This document shows positions 51,426 to 63,900 of a stretch of DNA of 64,000 bases, piece by piece. The first letter of the stretch is position 1. Every line of letters begins with the position of its first letter. This stretch comes from Deinococcus sp. Marseille-Q6407 (GTDB lineage: Bacteria; Deinococcota; Deinococci; Deinococcales; Deinococcaceae). Below the pieces are notes generated by a model. The model was given only the letters and a program-made list of their open reading frames with translations. It searched no databases and had not been told where the DNA came from. A program made the position numbers and the translations under genes. Location of the stretch: assembly GCF_946848805.1 (NCBI RefSeq), contig NZ_CAMPFU010000001.1, positions 16,001 through 80,000 of the forward strand, given 5' to 3'.

Positions 51426-52808
51426 TCAGAACAGCAGGAACAGCAAGGCCGCGAACAGGAAGCCGATCACGCCGATCAGGGTTTCCATCACGGTCCAGGT
51501 GCGCAGGGTGGTGGGCACGTCCATGTTCATCAGGCGGCCCACCAGCCAGAAGCCCGAGTCGTTCACGTGCGAGGCGATCACCGAGCCGGCGGCCGTCGCC
51601 AGCACGATGGCGGCCGTTTGCCCGGCATTGAAGCCTCCCGCCGCGACCGACGGCTGAATCAGCGCGGCGGCTGTGAGCAGCGCCACCGTGGCCGAGCCCT
51701 GCGCTACCCGCAAGATGCCCGCCACCAGGAAAGCCGCCAGAATCACCGGAATACCCAGCCCACTCAGGCTGCTCTCGATGGCGTCACCGATGCCGCTGGC
51801 CCGCAGCACTCCGCCGAACATCCCGCCTGCGCCGGTAATCAGAATCACCGAGGCGATGCCCGGCAGGGCGGAATCCAGCAGCTTCTCGACCGTCACCTTG
51901 TCGCGGCCACGCTGCAGCCCCAGCACCACAGATGCTGCCAGCACCGAGATCAGCAGGGCGACCGGCGTGCTGCCCAGCAGCCGCACGAACTTGACCCATT
52001 CGGCGTCACCATTCACGCTGCCGGCTTTGGTCAGCAGGTCCAGCCCGGTGTTGCCGAAAATCAGAATCAGTGGCAGCAGCAGCATCAGGATCACGGTGCC
52101 GGCGCTCGGCAGCTTGGCCGGCAGCTCTATTTCCTGCGGGCCGCCGCTCAGCAGGTCCGGCACCGGCAGCGGGAAGCGGCGCCCGGCCCACAGCCCGAAC
52201 AGGTACGAACTCAGGTACCAGGTGGGCAGCGCCACCAGCAGACCCAGGCCGATCAGGGTGCCGGTGTTGGCGCCCAGCAGCTCGCCGGCCGCCACCGGGC
52301 CGGGGTGGGGCGGCACGAACACGTGCATCACCGAAAAGGCGCCCGCCGCCGGCAGGCCGTAGCGCAGCACCGGCTCGTTCAGCCGCCGGGCCACTGCAAA
52401 GACTACCGGCAGCATCACGATCAACCCGGCATCGAAAAAGATGGGAAAGCCGAAAATCAGCGAGGCGATCCCCAGCGCCAGCGGCGCGCGGCTCTCGCCG
52501 AAGCGGCTGACCAGACTGTCGGCCAGCACTTTGGCCCCGCCCGAGGTTTCGACCAGCCGCCCCAGCATGGCGCCCAAGCCCACCAGCAGGGCCACGCTGC
52601 CCAGCGTCTTGCCGAAGCCGTCGTTCAGCACGTTCAGCACTTCGCCGGTAGGCAGGCCGGTCAGCAGCGCCGTGATCAGGCTGACCAGAATCAGAGCCAC
52701 GAAAGCGTGAACCCGGAACTGCATGATCAGCAGCAGAATCAAGCCCACCGCACCGGCCGCAATGCCCAGCAGCGCCGGGGTGCCTAAAGTTTGAGTCCAG
52801 CCTTCCAT
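51426..52808 (-). CDS. gntP: Gluconate:proton symporter, GntP family
   Basis: A 460-residue integral membrane protein with about twelve helices. GntP family blocks are FGKTLGSVALLVGLGAMLGR, GFPIFFDAGLIVMLP, VFVPPHPGPVAA and VILITGAGGMFGGVL. It imports gluconate. The ATG directly follows the gntK stop (TGA ATG), so translation is coupled. Together the pair feeds 6-phosphogluconate into the pentose-phosphate or Entner-Doudoroff routes. Confidence 0.95.
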   Translation of the reverse strand: MEGWTQTLGTPALLGIAAGAVGLILLLIMQFRVHAFVALILVSLITALLTGLPTGEVLNVLNDGFGKTLGSVALLVGLGAMLGRLVETSGGAKVLADSLVSRFGESRAPLALGIASLIFGFPIFFDAGLIVMLPVVFAVARRLNEPVLRYGLPAAGAFSVMHVFVPPHPGPVAAGELLGANTGTLIGLGLLVALPTWYLSSYLFGLWAGRRFPLPVPDLLSGGPQEIELPAKLPSAGTVILMLLLPLILIFGNTGLDLLTKAGSVNGDAEWVKFVRLLGSTPVALLISVLAASVVLGLQRGRDKVTVEKLLDSALPGIASVILITGAGGMFGGVLRASGIGDAIESSLSGLGIPVILAAFLVAGILRVAQGSATVALLTAAALIQPSVAAGGFNAGQTAAIVLATAAGSVIASHVNDSGFWLVGRLMNMDVPTTLRTWTVMETLIGVIGFLFAALLFLLF

Positions 52809-53318
52809 TCAGTTGTCTCCTTGCTGCAGCAGCGTCAGCAGCTGCCGGGTGAGTTCGGCGGGGGTCCGGGTGATGTCCAGGGTCAGGACCCCGGCTTCGT
52901 CCGGCGCAGGCAGTTCCAGGGTACTGAGCTGCGAATCCAGCAGCGAAGGCGGCATAAAGTGCCCCTTGCGCCGCTGCAGGCGCTGGCTCAGCAGGTCGCG
53001 GTCGCCGTGCAGCAATGCGAAGACCACCTCGCCTTCAGCGCCGCGCAGCAGGTCGCGGTAGCTGCGTTTCAGGGCCGAGCAGGTCACCAGGCTGGGCTGC
53101 CCGGCGCGGTCCTGCCGGGACATCCAGTCTCGCAGCGCTTCCAGCCAGGGCCAGCGGTCGCGGTCGGTCAGCGCCTCGCCCCGGCTCATCTTGTCGATGT
53201 TGGCCTGAGGGTGAAATTCGTCGGCCTCGGCAAAAGGCCAGCCCAGTTGCCGCTGAAGCTCGGCCGCCAGGGTGCTTTTTCCTGAGCCGGAAACGCCCAT
53301 GATCACCAGATGTTTCAT
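52809..53318 (-). CDS. gntK: Gluconokinase
   Basis: A 169-residue kinase with P-loop GVSGSGKST and the family blocks ADEFHPQANIDKMSRGEALT and VTCSALKRSYRDLLR. It phosphorylates gluconate to 6-phosphogluconate in the cytoplasm. AGGAG precedes the ATG. It is first in the operon with gntP; no GntR-type regulator is adjacent. Confidence 0.96.
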   Translation of the reverse strand: MKHLVIMGVSGSGKSTLAAELQRQLGWPFAEADEFHPQANIDKMSRGEALTDRDRWPWLEALRDWMSRQDRAGQPSLVTCSALKRSYRDLLRGAEGEVVFALLHGDRDLLSQRLQRRKGHFMPPSLLDSQLSTLELPAPDEAGVLTLDITRTPAELTRQLLTLLQQGDN

Positions 53319-53491
53319 GTTGCTGCTCCTCTGTTCTTTTGGGTTGTTCTACTTGATTGTTCTGCTTGGATTTTTCTCGGTGATGTCGGGAAATGTGACC
53401 ACACAGTAGGGCAGCGCCCCTCCCAGCGTCTAGCCAGTAGGGGCGGGCATTCGGTTCTGCTGGAAAGTGGAAAGCCGGCTGGTCTCAGCGC

Positions 53492-54610
53492 TTACTGCTC
53501 GTAGACCCGGCCCTTCCACTTGACCTTGCGGCGAATGGCCTTGTGGTAAACTGGCAGCTGCAGCAGCGGACCTATCGGTCCCAGCAGGCCCTCGGCCAGG
53601 TCGGCCGGCCGGCGGCGCCCGGCGGTCCAGGCCACCGCCGAACGCTCCAGCAGCCCGGTGACGCGCAGCAGCCGCGCTCCCGGGAAGTCCAGCATCCAGG
53701 GCAGGGTGTACACGCAAAATTGCCCGGCCAGCGCCACGCTCAGCAGCAGGCGCGAATTGCCGTGCACCGGCAGCCAGCTTTTGGCGTAGCCGTTGACCGA
53801 TGAAGCGTAATCCTGGTACATCCGCACCCCGATGCGCTCGCCGCCCAGTGCTCCCAGCACCCGGTACCCCCGTGCCTTGAGCCGTTTGGCGAACAGCACG
53901 TCTTCCAGCACATCGCCCTGCACCAGCTGATGCCCGCCCACCGCGTCGTAGCTGGAGCGGCGGAACACCATCACCTGTCCCACCGCTGTCGCGGTCGCTA
54001 CCAGCGGCAGGCGCATGGCCGGGTAGGGCAGCAGGGTCAGCAGGTAGAGGTCGATATAAGGGGTGATCAGGCGCTCGCCGGCGCTGCCCACGTCCTGGCG
54101 GGGCCAGCAGCTCAGCAGGTCGGCGCCCGAGCGTTCCAGCTCGGCCAGCACGGCGTCCAGGGCGCCAGCATGCCATTCCACATCGGCATCCACGAAAATC
54201 AGCACCTCGCCGCTGGCCGCCTGTGACAGCTGCTGACAGGCCCAGTTCTTGCCCGACCAGCCGTCTGGCAGCGGTGCACCGCTGATGACCCGGGCGCCCG
54301 GCACGCCGCGGCACAGGTCACGGGCCAGGTCGCCGGTGCCGTCGCTGCTGTTGTCGTCCAGCAGAATCACCTCGTCGGCGCCTTGGCTTAGCAGACCTTG
54401 CAGCAGCTTGGGGACGTTGTGGGCCTCGTCGCGGGCCGGGGTCAGCAGAGAGACGCGGGGCCGCTGCCGCAGTGGCGCGTGGGGCCGGTCCAGCCGGGGA
54501 AACCGGCGGGCGTTGACGGCCAGTGTCACGGCCCGGTAAGCGGTGTAGCCCAGGGTCATGCCCACCAGCAGCCCCTGCGCCAGCGAGGCGGCGCGCTGCC
54601 GCCGGCTCAT
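53492..54610 (-). CDS. Membrane glycosyltransferase, GT2 family
   Basis: From ATG 54610 the product has 372 residues; a GTG at 54658 would add 16. It starts with one helix ([20 protein letters not shown]), followed by a GT-A fold with [26 protein letters not shown] and IFVDADV (the DxD). Further hydrophobic segments are near the C-terminus. Similar enzymes glycosylate carotenoids or lipids, and Deinococcus makes glycosylated carotenoids, but no carotenoid gene is adjacent. Substrate uncertain. Confidence 0.85.
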   Translation of the reverse strand: MSRRQRAASLAQGLLVGMTLGYTAYRAVTLAVNARRFPRLDRPHAPLRQRPRVSLLTPARDEAHNVPKLLQGLLSQGADEVILLDDNSSDGTGDLARDLCRGVPGARVISGAPLPDGWSGKNWACQQLSQAASGEVLIFVDADVEWHAGALDAVLAELERSGADLLSCWPRQDVGSAGERLITPYIDLYLLTLLPYPAMRLPLVATATAVGQVMVFRRSSYDAVGGHQLVQGDVLEDVLFAKRLKARGYRVLGALGGERIGVRMYQDYASSVNGYAKSWLPVHGNSRLLLSVALAGQFCVYTLPWMLDFPGARLLRVTGLLERSAVAWTAGRRRPADLAEGLLGPIGPLLQLPVYHKAIRRKVKWKGRVYEQ

Positions 54611-54839
54611 GGCCGGCCGCCGGTCAGGGGGCAGGCTGAAGAGGGCAGGCAGATGCACAGGCGCGGGGCAGAAAACCGCAGACGCCGGGGGGCGGAAGTC
54701 GGGCGAACAGGGGTGCGGGGCTGCATCTCGCCCGCAGTATGCCGCACGGTTCTAAGAGTTACGTCAGACCTTGGTGTCTGGCCGTGTGTCTGGCCGTGGC
54801 GCTGCCCAGTCGGCTCGGCCCGGTATTTCAGGCCAGAGC

Positions 54840-54867
54840 AAAAAAAACCCCCAGCTTCAGCCGGGGG
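54840..54867 (-). terminator. Intrinsic terminator of the GlsB-like gene
   Basis: On the minus strand CCCCCGGC-TGAA-GCTGGGGG is followed by TTTTTTTT. It lies 20 bp after the stop. Confidence 0.95.
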
Positions 54868-54887
54868 CACAGAGCAAAAGTTGCCGT

Positions 54888-55157
54888 TTAGCGCAGGATA
54901 CGCAGGGCCTTGAGAATGGCGATCAGCACCACGCTGCCCACCACACCCCAGACGATGCTCCAGAAGTTGAAGCCGGAGCCGGCCACCTGGGCGCCGCCGA
55001 TATGAAATACGTTGCCGAACAGCCATTGGGCCAGCGCGGCGCCAACCACACCGATCAGAATGTTGGCGATGGCGCCCTGCTGGGCGTCGGTCTTCATAAT
55101 CAGGCTGGCCAGCCAGCCGGCCAGGGCGCCTACCAAAATAGTAATAATCCAGGACAT
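54888..55157 (-). CDS. GlsB/YeaQ/YmgE-family stress membrane protein
   Basis: An 89-residue protein with three hydrophobic helices, starting [20 protein letters not shown], with [19 protein letters not shown] and a Trp-containing C-terminal helix. This family of small transglycosylase-associated membrane proteins is induced by stress. CGGAGG precedes the ATG. A LacI-like dyad lies about 110 bp upstream. Confidence 0.93.
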   Translation of the reverse strand: MSWIITILVGALAGWLASLIMKTDAQQGAIANILIGVVGAALAQWLFGNVFHIGGAQVAGSGFNFWSIVWGVVGSVVLIAILKALRILR

Positions 55158-55264
55158 CTTTTTTCCTCCGGGGGAATTGAATTTGAGTGAAATGCTGTGA
55201 GAACGCCGTAACAGCTCACAAAGCCAAAGTTAAGATCGGCTGGGACAGAAACCCCGAGCGTGAT

Positions 55265-55282
55265 TTTGAACACGTTATCAAA
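55265..55282. promoter_or_regulatory. LacI-type dyad in the GlsB-like/thrB intergenic region
   Basis: TTTGAACACGTTATCAAA is an 18-bp imperfect palindrome with a central CG, the pattern typical of LacI/GalR-family operators. It lies between divergent genes. No LacI-family gene is in the window. Confidence 0.4.
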
Positions 55283-55397
55283 GCTTGCCCAACCTGCCTT
55301 CAGAGCTTCATAAAGGTGGGCTTTAGGCGGCGTCAGCTTGAACCCTGAAACTGACTGATTTCTCAAGTCTATGGAGTGCCTGGCCGCTGCTCTCGGC

Positions 55398-55408
55398 TAA
55401 GCTGGGGC
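55398..55408 (+). promoter_or_regulatory. Leaderless -10 box before thrB
   Basis: TAAGCT at 55398-55403 lies 5 nt before an ATG at 55409 and 83 nt before the thrB ATG. Confidence 0.5.
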
Positions 55409-55495
55409 ATGGTGCTTGCCGGTTCTCCGCTTTCGTTGCCGCCTGCTCTCCCCGTCTGTTCCGGCTGCTGTGGGAGGGCCAGCGTATGCCGCTGA
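55409..55495 (+). CDS. Small Cys-rich ORF overlapping the thrB start (28 aa)
   Basis: The frame from ATG 55409 to TGA 55493-55495 encodes 28 residues with four Cys (ending [13 protein letters not shown]). It overlaps the thrB start by 10 bp. Its ATG sits 5 nt from a -10 box and would be leaderless. There are no Thr or Ile codons, so it is not a classical attenuation peptide. It could equally be a 5' leader of thrB, which has its own Shine-Dalgarno (GGGAGG) inside it. Confidence 0.35.
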   Translation: MVLAGSPLSLPPALPVCSGCCGRASVCR

Positions 55496-56400
55496 CGGTG
55501 CGGGTGCCGGCCTCCAGTGCCAATCTGGGCCCCGGCTTCGATTGCTTGGGCCTCAGCTTGCCGCTCTATACCACTGTGCAGGTGCAGCCGGCCCCGGCAC
55601 TGACAGTGGTGCCGCAGGGTGAGGTACTGGCCGGCACCCCGGCCGACGCGAGCAACTATGTCTACCGCGGCATGACCGAGCTGGCGCAGGTGGTGGGCCG
55701 CCCGCTGCCGCCGCTGCGGCTGGAGATCAGCAGCGAGGTGCCGCTGGCCCGTGGGCTGGGCAGCAGCGCGGCCGCGTTGGTTGCCGCGCTGCTGGCCGCC
55801 AATGCTGTGCTGGACGATCCGCTGGACCGCCACCAATTGCTGGACCTCGCCAGCCGGATGGAAGGGCACCCGGACAATGTCGCCCCGGCGCTGCTGGGCG
55901 GCGTGGTGGTGGCGACTTTTGATGGGCAGCAGGCACAGCCGCTGCGGATTGAACCGCCGGCGCACCTGGGCGCCACCGTGCTGATTCCCGATTTCGAACT
56001 CAGCACTGCCGACGCCCGCCGGGTGATGCCCCCCCACTACTCGCGGGCAGACGCTGTCTTTACCGTGTCACACGCCGCGCTGACCACAGTTGCGCTGCTG
56101 GCCGGCCGGCTGGACCTGCTGGCGGCGGCCATGCAGGACCGGCTGCACCAGCCGTACCGCGCACCCCTGGTGCCGGGGCTGGACGCTGTGCTGGCCGGTG
56201 CCACTCAGCACGGCGCCCTGGGCGCGGCCCTGAGTGGCGCCGGCCCCACGGTGCTGTGCCTGCACGACACCCGGCAGGACACCGCCCCCCTGCACAGTTT
56301 CCTGCGAACCGTCATGGCCGAGGAAGGGCTGAGCGGCCGCGTGCTGGACCTGCCGCTTGACCGGGACGGGGCGCAACTGGACGGCCGTTTTGAGGCCTAA
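55486..56400 (+). CDS. thrB: Homoserine kinase
   Basis: The 304-residue GHMP kinase starts [20 protein letters not shown] and has the P-loop-like [12 protein letters not shown] and the C-terminal [14 protein letters not shown]. It makes O-phosphohomoserine for threonine. GGGAGG 8 nt before the ATG decides the start. thrA/thrC are not adjacent. It is convergent with lspA. Confidence 0.96.
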   Translation: MPLTVRVPASSANLGPGFDCLGLSLPLYTTVQVQPAPALTVVPQGEVLAGTPADASNYVYRGMTELAQVVGRPLPPLRLEISSEVPLARGLGSSAAALVAALLAANAVLDDPLDRHQLLDLASRMEGHPDNVAPALLGGVVVATFDGQQAQPLRIEPPAHLGATVLIPDFELSTADARRVMPPHYSRADAVFTVSHAALTTVALLAGRLDLLAAAMQDRLHQPYRAPLVPGLDAVLAGATQHGALGAALSGAGPTVLCLHDTRQDTAPLHSFLRTVMAEEGLSGRVLDLPLDRDGAQLDGRFEA

Positions 56401-56430
56401 GTCCTGTGCCTAACTCGCTGCTACGCCCGG

Positions 56431-56946
56431 TCAGCGGCGGTCTTCGCGCAGGCTGAGCAGCAAGAGGCTCAGGGTGCCCAGCACCACGTAGACATCTGCC
56501 AGGTTGAAAATCGGGAAATCTCCAGCATGCAGCGCGTTGGAGATGAGTGACAGCAGCGGCATATCGATCATGTCGGTGACCTGCCCACGGACCAGGCCGT
56601 CGATGGCGTTGCCGATGGCCCCAGCGGCGATCATGCCCAGCACCGTGGTGAGCCAGCGGACCTGCGGGCGGGCCCAGAGGTAGCCCAGCAGCCCCAGGCC
56701 CACCAGCAGCCGCAGAGCGGCCAGTGGCAGCGCCGAGTTCGAGAACATGCTCCAGGCCGCGCCGGTGTTGAAAGTCAGCACCCATTCCAGCAGCAGCGGA
56801 ATCGCCGGAACCGGCGGAGCCTGATACACCAGATTGTTCACCGCCCAGGCTTTCAGCGCCTGATCGGCGATGATCAGTAGGGCAGCCAGCGCAATGGGAA
56901 ACCAGCGGGGCCAGCGGCGGGGGGGAGCAGAGGCAGCGGAGCGCAT
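56431..56946 (-). CDS. lspA: Lipoprotein signal peptidase (signal peptidase II)
   Basis: The 171-residue membrane aspartyl protease has four helices and the two catalytic-Asp blocks [13 protein letters not shown] and [12 protein letters not shown]. It cleaves signal peptides of lipoproteins such as the znuA product. Start ATG 56946 was chosen because TATACT lies 6 nt upstream; an in-frame ATG at 56994 is less likely. It is divergent from luxS. Confidence 0.95.
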   Translation of the reverse strand: MRSAASAPPRRWPRWFPIALAALLIIADQALKAWAVNNLVYQAPPVPAIPLLLEWVLTFNTGAAWSMFSNSALPLAALRLLVGLGLLGYLWARPQVRWLTTVLGMIAAGAIGNAIDGLVRGQVTDMIDMPLLSLISNALHAGDFPIFNLADVYVVLGTLSLLLLSLREDRR

Positions 56947-56958
56947 TGCCGCAGTATA
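56947..56958 (-). promoter_or_regulatory. Leaderless -10 box of lspA
   Basis: On the minus strand TATACT (complement of 56953-56958) lies 6 nt before the ATG at 56946. Confidence 0.65.
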
Positions 56959-57014
56959 GAGAGCGGCCCCTGGCTTCGGCGCCCTGGCTGTCATTTGGGC
57001 TGCGGGCCCTGTGC

Positions 57015-57026
57015 TATACCGGCCGC
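57015..57026 (+). promoter_or_regulatory. Leaderless -10-like box of luxS
   Basis: TATACC at 57015-57020 lies 6 nt before the ATG at 57027. The last base deviates from the consensus. Confidence 0.5.
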
Positions 57027-57524
57027 ATGACCCAGAACTCTCCCGAACGCACCGCCGTCAAAGGCAAGGTGGAATCCTTCGAGCTCGACCACACCAAGGT
57101 CAAAGCGCCCTACGTGCGCCTGGCCGGCACCCAGACCACGCCGCGCGGCGATACCATCAGCAAGTATGACCTGCGGCTGCTGCAGCCCAACCAGGACGCC
57201 CTGCCCACCGGCGCCCTGCATACCCTGGAACACCTGCTGGTCACCGGCCTGCGCGGCCGCCTGGACAATGTGGTTGACGTCTCCCCGATGGGCTGCCGCA
57301 CCGGCTTTTACATGGCGGTAATCGACGAACCACAGCCCGAGAAAATCATGCAGGTCTTCCAGGAGGCTCTGGCGGATGTCAGCACCTACACCTCGGTGCC
57401 CGGCCGCTCCGAACTGGAATGTGGCAACGCCCGCGACCACGACCTTGAAGGCGCCAAGCGCTACGCCGCCCAGGTGCTGGACCAGGGCCTGCACGTTCAG
57501 GACACCATTTACCTCGAACGCTGA
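57027..57524 (+). CDS. luxS: S-ribosylhomocysteine lyase
   Basis: The 165-residue enzyme converts S-ribosylhomocysteine to homocysteine and DPD, the precursor of autoinducer-2. The metal motif HTLEHLL, the catalytic Cys in MGCRTGFY and the later ligand in ECGNARDH are present. It recycles methyl-cycle intermediates; quorum signalling is possible but no Lsr uptake genes are near. Length normal. Confidence 0.97.
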   Translation: MTQNSPERTAVKGKVESFELDHTKVKAPYVRLAGTQTTPRGDTISKYDLRLLQPNQDALPTGALHTLEHLLVTGLRGRLDNVVDVSPMGCRTGFYMAVIDEPQPEKIMQVFQEALADVSTYTSVPGRSELECGNARDHDLEGAKRYAAQVLDQGLHVQDTIYLER

Positions 57525-57574
57525 AGCCAGCTCCGCCTAGGCCCAGTTCTGTCTAGGTTAAGTTTCGTCCAGCT

Positions 57575-58099
57575 TCAGGGCCGCCGGGGCTCTTTGAGCT
57601 GCGGCAGGTCCGGGAGCAGCAGCACCTGCCAGACCGAGCCGGGGGTCTCGTCCCAGAGCGGCATCAGCTTGTCCTTGAGCACCGAGCGGTTTATGGCCTG
57701 ATAAAGGCCTGGTGGCAGCTCGGGCGAAGGGTAGACGTAATGCACCCCGGCTGCGTCCACCCGGGGGCTGAGTGGAAAAGCCAGCAGGGCTGCCGCCACC
57801 GCAGCGCCGCCCAGTAGCCCGCCGCCCAGCAGCCCGCCCACCGCATGCCACAGCGGCAGCGAGTGGTAGGGCCGCGAGGTCAGCTGCCGGGTCAGCTGCC
57901 CGGCGGCGGCGGCCCCCAACCCCAGCACCAGCGCCAGGCCGGGGGCTCCCCAGGGTCCCAGGTGGCTGCCCAGCCGGTTGGCGATATAGGCTGCCAGCAA
58001 TGTCAGCCCGCCCCAGACCAGCCCGCCCAGGCCGGTCCGCAGGCCCAGGGCACTCAGCATTCCCAGCAGAGTGAGGAGCAGCGCGTCGAACCAGGTCAT
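57575..58099 (-). CDS. CvpA-like membrane protein
   Basis: From ATG 58099 the product is 174 residues. The N-terminus MTWFDALLLTLLGMLSALGL and three to four helices resemble CvpA/colicin-V-production-type proteins, here with a longer C-terminal extracytoplasmic or cytoplasmic tail (VYPSPELPPGLYQAINRSVL). TATAGT (complement of 58110-58115) lies 10 nt before the ATG. Family assignment is tentative. Confidence 0.65.
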   Translation of the reverse strand: MTWFDALLLTLLGMLSALGLRTGLGGLVWGGLTLLAAYIANRLGSHLGPWGAPGLALVLGLGAAAAGQLTRQLTSRPYHSLPLWHAVGGLLGGGLLGGAAVAAALLAFPLSPRVDAAGVHYVYPSPELPPGLYQAINRSVLKDKLMPLWDETPGSVWQVLLLPDLPQLKEPRRP

Positions 58100-58221
58100 T
58101 TCGAGCCGCACTATAGCCTGAGCTGACACCGTGATGAAAAAAAATGAGGAGCGTGGGTGGTGCTGCCCGGCCCCCTCAGGTTGCAGTTGGAAACGGGGCC
58201 CCGGGCTAAACTAGGCCCCAT

Positions 58222-58866
58222 ATGATTCGTGTCTTGCTGGTGGATGATCATGCGCTGTTCCGGCAGGGGCTCAAGAGCCTGCTCGAAAGCGAGGGCATGC
58301 GTGTGATCGGTGAGGCGGCCAACGGCCGCGAGGCCCTACGCTTCGCCGCCGACACCCACCCGGACGTGATCCTGATGGATATTCAGATGCCCGAACTGGA
58401 CGGCGTTAAAGCTACCCAGAACATTCTGGAAATCGACCCGTCCGCCAAGGTCATCATGATCACCATGTACCGTCAGGACCGCTATGTGTTCGAAGCGGTC
58501 AAGGCGGGCGCCCGTGGTTACATTCTGAAAGATGCCGACAGTACCACTCTGCTGGACGCCATCCGCCGGGTCGCCGCCGGCGAGGCGCTGCTGAACTCCG
58601 ACATGGCACAGAACGTGCTGGACGACTTCCGTGATAAGCGCGAGGAACTGCCGCAGGAAAAGCACAACGACCTCAACGAGCGTGAAACCATGATTCTCAA
58701 GCTGCTGGCCCAGGGCTTTTCCAATCAGGACATTGCCCTGCGGCTGGACATCTCGGAAAAGACGGTCCGCAACCGCCTCAGCGAGATCTTTACCAAGTTG
58801 CAGCTGAACAACCGCACTCAGGCCGCCCTCTACGCCATCCGCGAAGGAATTGCTCCCCTTGAGTAA
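58222..58866 (+). CDS. NarL/FixJ-type response regulator
   Basis: The 214-residue regulator has a receiver domain with Asp53 in [13 protein letters not shown] and a LuxR-type helix-turn-helix ([32 protein letters not shown]). No kinase gene is adjacent, so its partner is elsewhere. TAAACT (58207-58212) lies 9 nt upstream of the ATG, so it may be leaderless. Its stop overlaps the next small gene. Confidence 0.93.
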   Translation: MIRVLLVDDHALFRQGLKSLLESEGMRVIGEAANGREALRFAADTHPDVILMDIQMPELDGVKATQNILEIDPSAKVIMITMYRQDRYVFEAVKAGARGYILKDADSTTLLDAIRRVAAGEALLNSDMAQNVLDDFRDKREELPQEKHNDLNERETMILKLLAQGFSNQDIALRLDISEKTVRNRLSEIFTKLQLNNRTQAALYAIREGIAPLE

Positions 58867-59128
58867 ACGCCGCTCCTCTCAGGCATCACCGGCCCGGGCG
58901 CCCCGCACCCAACCGGCCCGTGAACAGGTGTACCGCGCCGGCTGTGGCCGCGAATGGAGCCTGGTCTCTGCCGAGCCGGACCTGGCCTATACCGATCAGG
59001 CCTTTCCCGAGTGCCCGCTGTGCCCGCACCGGGTCGAGCCGGAGGGCGCCACGCCATTCTGCACCCTGCGCCCGGTAGACGCGCCTCACCCTTTTGCGGC
59101 TCTGGCCAGCTTGAAACTGCCGGAGTAG
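58859..59128 (+). CDS. Small Cys-containing protein of unknown function (89 aa)
   Basis: A TTG at 58859 overlaps the regulator stop and lies 10 nt after GAAGGA, giving 89 residues. Four Cys ([18 protein letters not shown]) could form a zinc site. It looks like a small zinc-ribbon-type protein. The TTG start with overlap suggests coupling to the response regulator. An in-frame TTG at 58850 is an alternative. Confidence 0.6.
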   Translation: MSKRRSSQASPARAPRTQPAREQVYRAGCGREWSLVSAEPDLAYTDQAFPECPLCPHRVEPEGATPFCTLRPVDAPHPFAALASLKLPE

Positions 59129-59304
59129 GGTCTTTTCAGGCGCCGCGCCTGCCGGGCATTTGACCGCTGCTAGAGCGGTTCCTTGGCACTTTCTCCCCGT
59201 ACAGAACAGGGACATTTGCGGCACCGTTTCTCCCTAGCATTATCCAGAGCAACTGTCCCGCTCAGAGCCTTACTTTTCGGTCGGTCGTGAGGAAGCTGCG
59301 TGGT

Positions 59305-59333
59305 ATGTTAAGCCGCATCTTCTGCACTACAAT
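59305..59333 (+). promoter_or_regulatory. Possible promoter of the cytochrome bc operon
   Basis: TACAAT at 59328-59333 is a good -10. The hexamer 17 bp upstream (ATGTTA, 59305-59310) is a poor -35. The leader would be about 80 nt. Region 59129-59420 holds no gene. Confidence 0.4.
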
Positions 59334-59420
59334 TGCAGGTGAACAACGCTGGACTGCCCTGACTTCTGGCGCCGCACTGCGAGGTCCAGAGGCCCAAGCC
59401 CATATCCGAGGAGAAGTACC

Positions 59421-60275
59421 GTGGAGAGAAACGACGCTGTCATGCCCCTGGTCGCAATCTTTTTTGCGGCCCTGTTTGGGGTCATCACACTCTTTTTGTT
59501 TAACGCTGCCACCGCCCCCGAACCGGTTGAGGTGGACCCCGCCGTCATGGCCAGCATCGAGACCGAGTGGCCGAAGTCCGGCCCCAAACTCTTCGAGACC
59601 AACTGCTCAGGCTGCCACGGCGCGGCCGGTCAGGGTGGCGCTGGTCCGAAACTGGCCGGCAACACCAAGATCACCGGCGACCCGGCCTACGTCTACAGCA
59701 TGGTCCACAAGGGCAAAGGCGGCATGCCGTCCTTTGAGGGCGTCCTGAAGGAAGACGAGATCTACGCCGTCGCCAACTACGTCCTGCATTCCTGGGGCAA
59801 CGATATCCCCGAGCCGCTCAGCCCGGCTCTGGTGGCCAAGGGCGCCAGCGAGATTGACCCTGAAGTGCTCAAGGAACGCGGCCGCCTGGTTCCCGAAGGC
59901 ATCGCGCTGCCTGAAATCTTCTTCCTGTCCTTCACCATGCTGCTGCTGACCTACGGTCTGGTCGGTCTGTACTCGTACTGGGCCGAAGGTTCCGAGCTGA
60001 AGCCCGGCATTCACAAGGTGCGAGCCAGCCCGGTCGCCACCCTGCTGATGGTGGTGACCCTGATGGCCAGCCTGTTGTTCAGCGTGCTGTTTGCCCGGCA
60101 GATGATGGCCGACTACGCCGCTTGGAGTGCCAACGTGACACCCAACGTGACGCGTGAAGGCCTGTGGGCTGGCCTGCTGGTGCTGAGCCTGGCGCTGGCT
60201 GTGGGCCTGTACAAGAAGTTCTTCATGGACGGCGAGGTGCTGGTCGAAGACGCCAGCGGAGAATTCCCCTGGTAA
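59421..60275 (+). CDS. Membrane cytochrome c of the bc complex, with C-terminal membrane domain
   Basis: The 284-residue protein starts at GTG 59421 after GAGGAGA. One N-terminal helix (8-28) precedes a class I cytochrome c domain with heme motif CSGCH (62-66) and Met in [10 protein letters not shown]. Three more helices follow (about 170-190, 205-228, 243-262). It takes electrons from the Rieske protein. In Thermus a cytochrome c gene and a separate small membrane gene precede the Rieske and cytochrome b genes; here they may be fused. Confidence 0.9.
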   Translation: MERNDAVMPLVAIFFAALFGVITLFLFNAATAPEPVEVDPAVMASIETEWPKSGPKLFETNCSGCHGAAGQGGAGPKLAGNTKITGDPAYVYSMVHKGKGGMPSFEGVLKEDEIYAVANYVLHSWGNDIPEPLSPALVAKGASEIDPEVLKERGRLVPEGIALPEIFFLSFTMLLLTYGLVGLYSYWAEGSELKPGIHKVRASPVATLLMVVTLMASLLFSVLFARQMMADYAAWSANVTPNVTREGLWAGLLVLSLALAVGLYKKFFMDGEVLVEDASGEFPW

Positions 60276-60324
60276 GTGCTGCGGCGGGCCCTAACCGGCC
60301 TGCTTGCTCCGTAGGAGAAATGAA

Positions 60325-60981
60325 ATGACCCGATACAAGGTAAAAGACCCCGAACTGACCCGCCGCCGGTTCATCAACATGGCCATGGGCACCACGGCAA
60401 CCGTGGGCACCCTCAGCCTGCTGGGAACCCTGGGCGGCGCCCACCCCATGTACCGCATGACCGCCGACAAGAAGCCTCCGATGGAAGGTGACATCCTGGT
60501 GCATGCGGCGCCCGAAAAGGAAGGCACTCCCATCACGATGGCCGACCTGAGCGACAAGCAGGTGCAGGCCTGGCCGATGGGCAAGGACGACAAGGGCAAC
60601 AAGGTGATCCGCAAGGGTGAGCCCAACAACCTGCTGGTGCTCTACAAGTTTGCGTCCGGCGAGCTGAGTGGCGAGACGGATATCAAATCGACCATTGACG
60701 GCCAGGTGGTGGCCTACAGCGATATCTGCAGCCACGCCGGCTGCCCGGTGCCCGACGCCAAGGACGGCAACGGCATGCGCTGCCCCTGCCACTCGGGCCA
60801 GTACCAGCCCAAGCAGGGCGGCATCGTGGTGGGCGGTCCGCCTCCCCACAAACTGGCCCAGCTGCCGATCGTGGCGGAAGGCGACAACATCAAGGTGGCT
60901 GGCTTCTTCTTGACTCCGCCCTATCCCTACACGGACGAAGCTGCTTGGGAAGCCACCAAGGAAACCGCTAAGGGAGCCTGA
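60325..60981 (+). CDS. Rieske iron-sulfur protein
   Basis: The 218-residue protein has a Tat signal ([11 protein letters not shown]) and membrane helix, then the Rieske domain with Cys135/His137/Cys140 (CSHAGC) and Cys153/Cys155/His156 (CPCHSG). The [2Fe-2S] cluster oxidises quinol. AGGAGA precedes the ATG. It lies 49 bp after the cytochrome c gene and 2 bp before cytochrome b. Confidence 0.96.
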   Translation: MTRYKVKDPELTRRRFINMAMGTTATVGTLSLLGTLGGAHPMYRMTADKKPPMEGDILVHAAPEKEGTPITMADLSDKQVQAWPMGKDDKGNKVIRKGEPNNLLVLYKFASGELSGETDIKSTIDGQVVAYSDICSHAGCPVPDAKDGNGMRCPCHSGQYQPKQGGIVVGGPPPHKLAQLPIVAEGDNIKVAGFFLTPPYPYTDEAAWEATKETAKGA

Positions 60982-60983
60982 AT

Positions 60984-62306
<1,323 letters not shown>

Positions 62307-62331
62307 CCTTTCCCCGTTCCTCAATAAAAAG

Positions 62332-62357
62332 GCCGCCCTCTCCGGGCGGCTTTTTTT
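62332..62357 (+). terminator. Intrinsic terminator of the bc operon
   Basis: GCCGCCC (62332-62338) and GGGCGGC (62344-62350) with a 5-nt loop, then seven T. An A-run before suggests it also works on the minus strand. Confidence 0.95.
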
Positions 62358-62451
62358 GGTGTCTTGGTAACGACCAGGCTTGTCTCTTGTGCCCAGGCAC
62401 CGGGCTGACCTCCGGGTGGAAGAAGGCCAGCTGCGCTCCGGCAACCGGAGC

Positions 62452-63900
<1,449 letters not shown>

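Noticed and set aside
55158..55485. Possible riboswitch or threonine attenuator before thrB
   Set aside because: No run of Thr/Ile codons, no terminator/antiterminator pair and no recognisable aptamer.
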